Of a stretch of 64,000 bases of DNA, positions 13,501-24,344 are shown piece after piece (position 1 is the stretch's first letter; every line of letters begins with the position of its first letter). Both the position numbers and the translations under genes were made by a program. The stretch comes from Neopestalotiopsis rosae (Eukaryota > Ascomycota > Sordariomycetes > Amphisphaeriales > Sporocadaceae). The notes under the pieces were generated by a model, which saw only the letters and a program-made list of their open reading frames with translations, did no database searches and was not told where the DNA came from. The stretch lies in assembly GCA_023078685.1 (NCBI GenBank), contig JALGAS010000006.1, positions 1,674,001 through 1,738,000 on the forward strand, in the 5' to 3' direction.

Positions 13501-16500
13501 GTGCCCATGGGGAACTAGAGATTCGATCATAAGGTCCTTTTCCGCCTGCTAGTGCCTATCGTATGATAACTAGGAGCAGTATACTGTATACTACTCTGTA
13601 ATAGTGGCCTTCACTGTAAATGCCTTGATGTGAAATGTCTAGGTTAGGTACTTTGTGCCGCACTCAGCAAAGATGTTTGACAGCTCGCCTAAGCAACCAT
13701 GTTTCATTATGTCTTCACAGCAATTTTAAAATTGATTCGCAAGAAAACACCTCTACCCAAACGGTTTCCGCATAATGCCAAATGGTGAATCCATTCTTGG
13801 CGGACTGGTTCAATGTTCCCCATATCTTCTTCAAGTTGTAGGTTAGGTAGGTGGGGACATGGTAGAAAAGCGCGGTGCTTTTTTGCGATCCCGACCCGCC
13901 GCTAGCAAGGAAAGAGGAAAAAAGGCCAAGCTCAACCCAGCAGCCTTGCCTAGAATAGAAATACCCTGCTTACCCTTTTGGGGAAATGGTCACAAAGACC
14001 CAGAGCAAAAATCGCGGCCGCCTTAACGCTTCCATCTTCTTCATCTTTTGGGGCAGCACGGCCACTGAGCAATATGGGCCTATGTACCGGGGGATTTAAC
14101 ATTTCACGGGCTGGTTTGGCTGGATACCTTCCGGTCCTCACAAAATACCTTTTTTTTTTTTTTTATCTGTCTTTCGATTTCTGAGCAACCAAACAATCAC
14201 CCCTGCACTCCTGGGCCTGGCCCTTGAAGAAGTTCCATGCACCATTGCGTCGGGACTCCTCTCCCTTCACCATGGCTACGGGTCCGTACGATTACCATAC
14301 GTAGGACCCTAAGCAAAGAAAGGATCGCCCACGATCGAAATATAGAACCAATTGAACAACCATACAAATACCTTGCCAGTCCATTGGAAAAGATGAAAAG
14401 GGTGGTGACATGTAATAATAAATTTAGAGAAACGGAGACGGCGTCGGTGAATCGGCCACCTCCGTCCAGAATCGGCCTCTCTCTTCTCTTCCATGGGTCT
14501 TCAGGAAGAGTTAGAGAGGAGATTGTACATGGCTCCTACACAATGCGTAATGACAGTTCTTTTTCCGTCTGTCCCGAATGTACTTATTATTGCAATAGGC
14601 TATTGGAGATCCCCGTCACAGGGGTTTCGACATGAAAATACCCAGCTTGCCAGACTGCGAACTGCGGCACATACTGATCCCAGCATTTCGACTTGGAGGT
14701 TAGTATCAAAAAGGTAAGAGGGGCCTTCTGCATCCCCCACCCACTGGGCCTTGCTGGCTGCGAGGGCCTTTTACAGATTAGGATTAGGATTTTTGCTTGG
14801 CATCTTTACTTCCTCTTTGGTCTGCACATCTTTATTTTTTCTTTCTTTTTTGTGTTTCTCAGCCGCGCGCGCAGCCACCCCTACCCGCTCCTCCTCAAGT
14901 CTTCGTCCAATCTTCTATGCCTCGCCAAATTCTTATGCCCGCGTGGCAGGGCAGTGAAAGGTGAAAAAGTGCAGTGAGACGGGAATCCTTGTGGCTTGGA
15001 AACCAAGCAAAAAAAAAAAAGGTCGATTTTTTGTCCCCCAATCTCCATCCTTCCATTAGAACTTCGAGAAGAAACGGATTAAGAGAATCACGATTTTTGT
15101 GGCGACCCCTTTACACAGCTTTTTGCCTGTCTCTTCGCTGCTGTGTCTCTCTCGCCGGTCCAGATACGGCAAACCAAAAATATGAAACACAATCCTACGG
15201 ACAAATTAACATGCTAAACCCATCTTTCCATCATGATTCGCGGGATACCGGCGAATGGAAAGATGATGATCAGCAGTCTTGGCAACTTGATGGTCTCTTT
15301 GATCCTTCCTCGGGCCCATGTTGTGAATGTTTGCCTCCCTTCCCCCGATATGGGATGAAAATCGTTAGGATACGTAGGACTTCTACTCCCTCAGCCACGT
15401 GTTTGCCTCGAGAAGGAATGCCAAAGCCCTGGCCCAAAAAGCATATCCAGGGCCCGGGCCAACCTCCCTATCCATGATCTCATAGACCTGCAGTCAGAGG
15501 AAGTGGCTTTCAATGCAACTCTCTCCAGATTCAGGATTCATTCTTGTACTCTCTAGTAGACATGTCATGTTCAGATATTTCCGTCGTTTGAAGCTCTGTG
15601 AAGGTGTACGGACCCGCTCGTAGGTGGATCTTTGTTGCTACGGGATAGCATTTCATATTCCATATTGCCAAAAATCATTGGGCGGCTCGTATGGACAAAG
15701 ATAGAATCACTAGGCGGCTCGTAAAGTCGGGTTGCCTTTTTTCTGATGCGATAAAAACTCTCTTCCTCGATGGGGTAGGATCATAAATGATCAGACCTTC
15801 TCAAATTAGCATTAATGCGGGCAAGGTAACCAGTCAAAAATGGATGGCATACGCCAGATGCACACGTGGGAGGGATTGGAGCAATTGCGGGGGGCCAGTC
15901 GCATACCTTACAGAAACAATTACGAACAGATCAGGACAAGAGAAAAAAACACATGGCAATTCCATGACGATTCTAGATGCGCCATTGTGGCTGCCTATTC
16001 GTTCGTTGTCATGGTCGTTCCCCTGTCGTCGTCTCTCTGTCTACTCCGGACCGCCTATGAGGTGGCCTTCTCTTGCTTTAGTCGATAATAGATCAGTGAG
16101 AGAGAGAGAATCCTACAAAGGCAATTGGCAATGCACAGCAGCACCGGAGGATTGGTAACCCAGGCCAGTGGTCCACGGCACTTTGACGTCTCTGTTCCCC
16201 TGGTTTGACGGTTCAGTGGTGCGATGCGTCAGTGTCTGTAGGTGCGAAAGGTATCACCGCATCATGCAGTCCTCGTTTCCCGGGTTATTTTTTTTCAAAC
16301 CCCCTTTCTCTTTGCATTTCCTCCTCGGTCGCGTGATGACCTTGGCATTGGCAAAAGGCGGTCGCGAGGATTTTGTTTTCCTTCAACTCATCTTCTTCGC
16401 GTCTTGTGAGAACTCTATTGATGAGCGTCCCGTCCCTGATGATGATAGTTGTACGGGATGGAATGTTTGGGTGGCTGAAGGGTCCTTTGGCGAAGAATTA

Positions 16501-17000
16501 CCGAAAAAAAGGCCTTTGCAAGCCACCCCTCTATTGGGCTTTCTTCATCTTCTTCTACTTTGCTTTTTTCCCTGTAAATTTCCATTTTTGGAAATAGAGA
16601 TTCATATACGAGAAGGACTAGAACTAGATGAGGCTGTTTTCTTTGTTTCTTGCTTTCTTCTTGCTATTTCGGTTTGCCTATCTAGAAGCTATGTTTCATC
16701 TAACAGAGCCTCGTGATAGGGACGGGTGAACGTGGAGTGCCTTGTGGGGTTCTTTGGTAGCCACCCCAGTCCAGTCCGGGTGCAGTGGTAGGTGCGCTTT
16801 TGCCCATATTTGGCATCTTTTCTCGGTTGAGGTTCTGAAGGGGTGGAAGAAGGGGATCCCCTTGTTGCGAGCCCAGGGAGGGTCTTTGCGAAAAGTCCTA
16901 GTAAAGAAAAATGGAAAATAAAAAAGATCCTTAACCTGGTTTGATCATAGGCAGTAGTGAAAATGTAGAAAAGAGAAGCGAATATGGATACCATTGTGGA
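10501..17000. other. Non-coding stretch, desert part 3
   Basis: No supportable gene. Contains short GGCT repeats near 11207-11222 and 11403-11418, a G11 run at 12391-12401, a T15 run at 14150-14164 and a 15-base palindrome at 13578-13592. Open frames up to about 180 codons occur (14974-15477 and 16168-16716), but their compositions look random and they have no splice-linked partners that I can see. Confidence 0.6.
14150..14164. repeat. Poly-T tract (T15)
   Basis: Fifteen consecutive T residues in the desert, with no adjacent gene recognised. Confidence 0.9.
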
Positions 17001-20000
17001 TCACGATTGGCTTGGGCCCTGGGCGCCATCCGTTCAAACATTCATGCTTCTGACACACAACAAACAAACGAAATACCCGTCGAATCCAGGACCCGGCTCC
17101 CGGAATGCCGGTAACTGCCAATGCGCAAGACATAGTATGGTGGTGTGGTGTGAGTCCTGGTCGACTGGCAGGTTAGGTAGTATGGAAGGATGAGCAAAGA
17201 CCCTTGGATTCGTCAACAAACGGGCGCTCTGTGCGCTATCCTCAACTTGCTAATCTGGGACATTTGTGGAGTTGGGCAGACACACTATTGGCGGCGATCT
17301 TCTTATTGCTACTGTCCTTTCTTTTTCTTTTTCGCTGTGCAGGCCTGGCAGGCATTCTTGATTGATACCCTTGCCCATACCATACCCACAATGCGAGCAA
17401 GAAGTTCGAAGGATGCAGCGGAATCTGGCATAGCTCGAGACGCTGCTCCATGACCCTTATCCTCTCCTCAAATTAATGAAGCAGCAAGAGTCGAACCAGC
17501 TGATTAATCCATGCAAAGTAGGTAGATATGGGTATTTGGCAAGCAGGCGAGCAAACTGATATGGTAATCAATTTGGAATGATATCCATCAGTAGAGAGGG
17601 GTCAACGTTGACCGAAGCCGCACTGCCTGTCACTCACCTAGATTAGGCAGACAGATATTATCCCCTCTGCACATTGACTAGATGGTGGCAAAATCATCGG
17701 TCGGGCTCTTTGTGTGCGTGCCGATTGACGGATCGTGAGGAGTCGCCGTTTCAGCATGTCCTCGTGGCCATCTTGGTTTCGCTGTAGAAAGAGCAGAATG
17801 ATCCCGAGACTCTGGTTGGGGGAAGATCGCAAAAGCCATGCGGCATCATGTCGGGGCTTTTCTTTCTTGGTTTTTCTTGTAGGGCTGAATGGGTGCACCT
17901 ATACATAGCACGACAAGGCACGCAAACAAGCCAATGAGGGACGGGTGATGATGCTCACACATCAACACCGCTGTAACGTTGGGTATGAGGAAACTCATCA
18001 TCACTGACAAAAATATGCATGCTTGTCTAGTACGTGTATGGACTTGGGTGGTTCTATTGCGCTTGTTATGATCGGGCGCCATTTGGACATGGCGGCAAAT
18101 TCAAGACACCGAAACAAGATATCCCCGTTTTCGACAAAGAAAATACGGGACACGGGGGAATGAATCATCCAACGCAAAGGCCTGAGACCGAGTCCGACGG
18201 GTATAACGGGAGACCAACGGCAATGTCAATCCCACAAGATAGATTGCCTATACTCTTGAATAGTCGACGACGATCATTGCGAGTCCGGCCCAAGTGACGG
18301 TCTCGTTTCTTTCTGTCCAGGTTGGTAGCACCTAGCAGTCTGCAGTGTTCATAGCATGCTAAGATGCTAGCAGCAAAAATGTTCCCGGCAGCAGTAGGCT
18401 GCCCCAGAGGTACTCATCGCTAGGCTAGCCCTAAGGGATCTCGAGTCCGAGTTGCGAGAGCCCCCAAAAGCCGGAATTTCAGTGCAAAGAAGACGGGTGT
18501 GCAGACTCCCCCTAGGTAATTGTCACTGACTGGGTGTGGTTTTGGTTGTGGCAGGCTAAAGAGACATGGCGTACCCCCCATCTTGTTCTCCCCCCTCCTC
18601 GTCCATCCAAGAATAGATTCTTCACCAATCCCTCCCACGTGTCTCTGTTGGCCCCTACACCTACCTTGACATAGGACACACACGGGCCCTTGCCCTTGGG
18701 TTCTTTCTTCTGGGGGAGATTTGGGGGAGGTAAGAGAAATAGGAAAGACGGGTTGCTAGGTTGGAAAGCCTGCTTGGTGGCTGGCTGGTCGCTTGCCGTG
18801 TTCCTGGGATATGGAGAGAAAAGAAGCGTCGACGAGATGGCTTGGCAGGCTGAGATCGTGCCCCCAGTTCCTCTGTTTCTTCGAGAACGAAACCCAAGCC
18901 GCTGCCCCAACCAGCTGGAACCCGCCAGCCCGCCCGCCCGTCCTTGCCCCGGGGGTCTGGGTGCAGTTTGCAGGCTTGCAGATTATTACTTGCGGCGGGA
19001 AGAGAAAAAAGTCCAGGGTGTTTTTGATTATCGCCAATCTTGCAATGCTTGTTCTACCATGTCCATGAACTTTGTTGAGCTTTGGGATTCGACCGTGGCA
19101 GGTCCTACTTGCCCATTAGGTCAATGTTGCTTCTTTCGGTGTGCTGCTGCTGCTATTACAAAGCAAGGCCCATCCATCCAATGAGTCCTATGAGTCCTGT
19201 GTCGTGAATGGTGAAATGCCAGAGGTCCAGGCAGGCCCGTTAATCTCCTAAACTCCGTCGATCGACATCCCACTGACCTGAACCTGAAGGAGACCAACCA
19301 GAGCCATGGTCCAGCGAGCTTGCCTCCAAAACCCCAGGCTGCGGAGTTTGGGGGCTTAAAATTGCAATACCCGTGGGCACCTTTCGTCTAGTATTCCGTA
19401 GTGGACTTGTTAGCGGACATGTTTGTTTGCCGACGCGAACAATGAGCAGCCGTGATCGGTTGCTGCTAAAGCCGAAACGGCAAAATAGGCTCCTTTGCTT
19501 TCTCTACATGCTTTTGCGAGCGGATAACTGTTGCCCAGCTTCCGACGTACGTACTTTGGATGGTGGACTGTGTCATGTCATGTATCTCCCCAAGCAAAAC
19601 GAGCGAGAGAGCGAGGGCCTTCGCGAGCCTGCCCCGAAGTGGTTTGCCGGGCACCCGTCCGATGTCATTACACAAGTGGCGCTGGCCTTGGTAATTGGTC
19701 GTGTCTCGAGAGCTCGGTCTATGGTAATATGGGGGCCCATCTATGACCGAGAGGAAAAGAAAGCCATTTCGGATCCGATGACGAGATATCTCCATTTTCC
19801 TACTATCCGTGTGCATAATCTACACGGTACCTACTGTAGCTATCTATACTCTACTTAGTAATGGTGCATCGCTGTGAATTGAGTGGCTGAGGTACGGGAA
19901 AGCGGATGTAGGCAATGCAGAGCCAAAGTGTATGTGCTTAATGGTTCTCAAGTATAGTGTTGCCCAGGTCTAGCAGCATTCCGAAATAGGATAATAGAGG

Positions 20001-22117
20001 TATGTAACAAGCGGAGAGAAACAATGCCTCCGCCGGAAGGAAAAGAAAATGGCACTTTGACTGGCTGTAACGATGCTTTCCAGCTTCTCGTCAGTCGGTC
20101 AATCATCATCATCAGTCAGTTTGAACGTACATAGGTGCATGCATGACACTACAACGCGGCCGCTGCTTGGGGGATCTAAGCCACCCTGCTAGTCGGTGCC
20201 ATATGGCTGAATTGCCGTGCAGGCAGGCGTACATTGGCTATCTACTGGTTTTCATGTGGTCTCGGGGCAAAATCTAGGTATGCTTCATTCAGGGAGCGCT
20301 CTCAAGAATAGCCGTTGCCTGCGAGCTAGCGAAGTGGTCCCAAAGGACCATGCCACGCCCTTCAGAAGTCAAATGGTAGCCAAAAAGTCATGGCGTGAAA
20401 GTGTATCTATGCCGGAGGAGTAGCGAGTAGGTAGAGGGCAGATAGGTAGGGGGGTCTCATCTTGGTGGGATGGGCGTTCGGGGCAGCACCAGGGCAGTTT
20501 GATTCTGGGCAACAACTCGCATCGCCGAGCCATTATGGCCTCTTAGTGCCGAGATGAGTACAGATGAGTGAGAGTGGCGGCACTCAAATCACCACTGGGG
20601 GAAATTGATGGTGGACGATTCAGTTGAAATCAAACTACTGGCGGCGGCGGCGGCAGCGGCCAGCGGCAGCATCATTGTGTGAGAACAGAGAGAAGGAGCG
20701 AAACGAAAGAATACTTAGCCCTATGGACCCGCTCGGCCGCTCGGTAGCATTAGTGGGCAGAGCTTAGTGAGTAGCGCGTAGCCATTGATGGTGGTAGGAA
20801 AGTGCAACTGAGATAGGGCACATACTGCGGTTCTACACTATTCTTTCTTTGCTGTGGCATGGATGGTGTATGGAGTCAAGAGAGTCACCGCCGCTTTAAC
20901 AGCCCTGATGGGATAAAATACGTCTTGATTTTATCTCATGTCTCTCTTCTTTGCTGTCTGGGCGGAACTGGGGACTTTTCCTCTTAACCCACGAGGCACA
21001 GCAGTTGCTAGCTTGAGTTGATGTATGTACCATGTAGTTGTGTTGTTCAAGTGTGCGGGACGACCCAAAAGATCCAAAATAATAACAGGCAAAATACCTG
21101 GGTACATGTCCTTTTCCATCCCTGCTTCACATCCATCCCTTCCCTTTTCATTATACTGTGTTTTTTTGGTCTTCGCTTCCCATTCGACTGGCACCGACCT
21201 GTCCGACCAACCGAGTGACTGATCAGACCCCGTTGTTCGCTGCTGTCTGTTCTCGTACCCAGGGCAGGTACATACGCAGTGTACTTACGTACCCGTGTCA
21301 CCCCTGAAGCCTGGGAATTGCGGCGCGGGTTAGCACCTCATTGGCAACGCACAGAACGTTGCATTAGCCTTTTGGTCGAGTCCGAAAAGGCGGAAGGACT
21401 ACAAAGGACCAAAAAAGCCAAGACAAGACACCCACACACAAGTCAAAAGGTAAAGTCCCCATGCTATTGTGGAACCCCTGTTGATACCTGCCTGCCTACA
21501 GTACCGGTGCTGAGCGGGATACACCCACTACACTGCCCTTCTGTGCTCCTCTTGCCCAAGTCCGCCATGTACCTTGGCCCATCCACACTTCACTACTTCG
21601 CATTCGTTCACCCATCCATGGGATCTACACGCTGCTCTCTCTACTGACACTAAGTGATGGATGGGCCCCAATTAACCCCATCTCCCTACCCATGTACCGA
21701 CCCGACGGGGTGACTGACTTTGGGTCAAGTACTGGGGACTGGGCTGGCTGTGTGGTGCGCCAAAAACGTCTTCTGTCCTGGTAGGGCAAGGGGCAGCGTA
21801 TGGACGAGGTTCCCAGCTAACCTAGGTCAAGGTAGATTGACTCTCCTGCAGCGCCCGTCAAAGATCCATGAGCCTTTACTACCTGGTGAGTAACTGACCC
21901 AATGGCTTGCTTGAGTGGATGGCCTTACGCCAAAGGTCCCAAAAATAATGTACGTACCCAATGTATCTACCTTGCCTACCTACTTGGACCTACCCTTGAT
22001 CTCTCTCAATGTAGTACGTAGCTATGTATCCATGTATTCTGGTATCTCTAGTAGTGTAGCTCGCCCGGTCGAAGGATTCACACCAGTAGCTGTCTCGTCA
22101 CTTGCTCGGCCTTCTTT
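17001..22117. other. Non-coding stretch, desert part 4 (distal upstream of the bZIP gene)
   Basis: No supportable gene. Includes a GGC-rich patch around 20640-20670, and from about 21.4 kb onward C- and T-rich sequence with repeated TACC/CTAC motifs. This part is the best candidate for regulatory DNA serving the bZIP gene, since it lies directly upstream on the same strand. That role is inferred from position only. Confidence 0.55.
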
Positions 22118-22170
22118 CTATATATCTTCTTGAATCCCCTCCCCATCCTCTCAACCCTCATCCAGTCCTA
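22118..22170 (+). promoter_or_regulatory. Candidate core promoter of the bZIP gene
   Basis: A TATA-like CTATATATC at 22118-22126 is followed by a long pyrimidine-rich block (about 22128-22165) of the kind found at fungal transcription starts. It lies about 290 bp before the bZIP start codon, which would give a leader of roughly 250 bases. No transcript evidence is available. Confidence 0.45.
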
Positions 22171-22200
22171 GCCTTGATATCCAAGATTCATTCTGAACAT

Positions 22201-22212
22201 ATGAAGAAGTAA
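22201..22212 (+). other. Minimal upstream ORF (Met-Lys-Lys-stop) in the bZIP leader
   Basis: ATG AAG AAG TAA lies in the presumed 5' leader, 205 bases before the bZIP start codon. If the transcript begins in the CT-rich block upstream, ribosomes would meet this three-codon frame first. It could dampen translation; that role is inferred. Confidence 0.4.
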
Positions 22213-22417
22213 AGACACTTCACAAACAAGATCATACACATTGTCATCTCTTACAACGGAAGAAAGGAAACTTGACCAAGGCATCATCACCTTACTATAC
22301 ATTGTATACCATCAACAGAAAACTTGGCTCGCTCTGCTCGAGTTCGTGTAACAGCTATTCATATACTCGTCTTTCAAAGTGGATTGGCAGCCATCTCTGC
22401 TTGAAACTCAGATTACC

Positions 22418-23532
22418 ATGTTTGCCATGTCGCAACACCAATATACCTATGCCGCCACTCAGGCACCACCACGACAGTATCCCGCACACGGCACCAGCAG
22501 CGCCTTTTCCAGCTCCGCGAACCCGGATGAGGATTGGACCAAGATCTCCGATCTTGCTGAGCGCCGCAGGATCCAGAACCGGATCGCTCAACGCAACTAC
22601 CGTACGTGAAGCTTCTCTCCCGAGCAGACAAGACATTCTATACACAGCGAGGGCCGGGACTTTGGGACTGAGGAAGTTCAGTAGACTAACAATTTACTAC
22701 AGGCAAGAAGCTCAAGAGACGTCTGGAAGACCTGGAGAGACGCGCAAACACCTCGGATGGCTCCCCACCGGCCAGTGGACCAGAGAAGCAGACTACTAGC
22801 AAGAATGTAAAGAAGTCCCCAGTCAAGACACAAAAGGCACCTCCGGCGCCCCAGAAGCCAGTGCCAGCGCCCCAGTTTACGCCGCCCATGACCCACGAGG
22901 ACGAGATGATGTTCCCTTCGCCATACGACGATAGAGAGCGCTCGCACACACCACCATACATCCAGTACTCCTCATACCCGCCGCCGGACGAGATGCTGCT
23001 GCCTCCCTACGGCACCGCGCAGCCCTACCAGGCCATGACCACAGCCGAGGCGTACCCTAGCTACATGGCCACCACCATGCCCTCGACGCTGCCCTCCATT
23101 ACTCACTTCAACGACGCCGTCAAGAGGGAATCATACCCCGAGGAGTCACTGTCGCCCTACATGAACTACGGCTTCCTGCCGTCCATTGATATGAGTGGTC
23201 AGAACCCATACGACAGCTCCAACCCTCATGTGAGTCATGTGCGCCATCATAGCTCCCATCATCACCACCGATGAATACCTCTCTCTCTCTCTCTTTCTCT
23301 CCCACTCTCTCTCTCAACACGGGGTGTCAATAGAGAAAAGACAAGAAGAAAAGAAATCAAGCAATTCAAAAACAAGAACAAAAAGAACAAGAAACTGATC
23401 GGAATCCCAATCATTCAGACACCGCCTCTATCTCACTCATTCGACCACTCGGCAAACTGCTCTGATTCCGGCTATGAGTACCCAACCACGCCGCTATCAA
23501 TGCCAGACTCGCCCAACCTGGTTCAACAATGA
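22418..23532 (+). CDS. bZIP-type transcription factor with basic region but reduced zipper
   Basis: Predicted nuclear DNA-binding protein of 274 residues from three exons: 22418-22601, 22703-23229 and 23419-23532. Intron 1 (101 bp) splits an Arg codon inside the basic region and carries a GACTAAC branch site. Intron 2 (189 bp) is phase 0. The fungal basic-region signature RRRIQNRIAQRNYR followed by KKLKRRLEDLERR lies at about residues 49-76. It resembles the basic region of ToxE-type regulators rather than Yap/AP-1. Beyond it the sequence turns Ser/Pro-rich with no leucine heptads. The C-terminal half is rich in Pro, Tyr, Ser and Met, as in an activation region, and exon 3 supplies TPPLSHSFDH...PTTPLSMPDSPN. 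The start is the first in-frame ATG. I recall similar proteins across Sordariomycetes but no established name. The target genes are unknown. Confidence 0.82.
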
Positions 23533-23887
23533 GCGGGTCTATCCCCCTTCCAGAGTCATATAGAAAAGGGGACTAAAAGGGAACAACGGGAAAAGGGGTT
23601 ATTAGACAAAGATGTGTTCACACCAACACACAACTTCTCTGGACATACTTTTTTTTTTCCACTTTCAAAGTTGTTACGGGTTTTATTATTATTTTTCACT
23701 TTCATGTTTCATTATTATTTACGAGCTCATGTATGGCAAGCGGAGGCGCAAAATTTTGCTTTGGGTTCGAAGTGCTCGACCTTGCGGGATTCTTGGGCAT
23801 ATCTCATTATATTTAGGTGTTGGCATCGGCTTCATCTCCTGTCATTTTCCTTTTCTCAGAATCATCGCCTCTTTTTGGAGTCAGGGA

Positions 23888-23914
23888 GAAGAAGAAGAAG
23901 AAGAAGAAGAAGAA
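23888..23914. repeat. (GAA)9 microsatellite
   Basis: Nine perfect GAA units about 360 bp after the bZIP stop codon, possibly within its 3' UTR. Confidence 0.9.
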
Positions 23915-24311
23915 TAGTTATGATTTTGGGCCAAAGGGAGCTACAAATTGTCGCTCACAAAAAGGGGGCAGACTTTAGAGATAGGATAGCTACATGAGAA
24001 AATGGCAGAAAGCTGTACAACCAATCATCGAGCTCCCAAGTGATATGCAAGTGACATGCAAGTAATCCATCTAATACAACCACACACCACATTGGCGATG
24101 ACTTATTTCTACTCTGCGACCATACAACAGTATCTAGAGTCCTGGGCATTACGTGACCACATGTGACAGAATCACGACTGGATAGCTCGGGACTTTTTCT
24201 GGCTTTAGCTATAGAGCATCTCGTGGTTTGTGTTATACTTTAGCGCGTTTTCCGCATTGTGTGACTTGCAGATGACATAACGGCTCCTATGACGAGAAAG
24301 AAGGGAGGAAA

Positions 24312-24344
24312 AAATACCGAGAAACCCCGGTATTTTCGGTATTT
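24312..24344. repeat. Inverted repeat with two alternative right arms
   Basis: The left arm AAATACCGA (24312-24320) is perfectly complementary to TCGGTATTT (24336-24344). Its last eight complementary bases also occur as CGGTATTT at 24328-24335. One left arm can therefore pair with either of two tandem right arms. It sits in otherwise featureless DNA about 0.8 kb after the bZIP stop codon. Confidence 0.75.

Noticed and set aside
13578..13592. AGTATACTGTATACT palindrome in the desert
   Set aside because: Simple TA/GT-rich palindrome with no neighbouring structure; likely chance.
16168..16716. 182-codon plus-strand frame
   Set aside because: Phe/Leu-rich because of T-rich DNA. It has no signal peptide followed by a fold, no domain and no splice partners.
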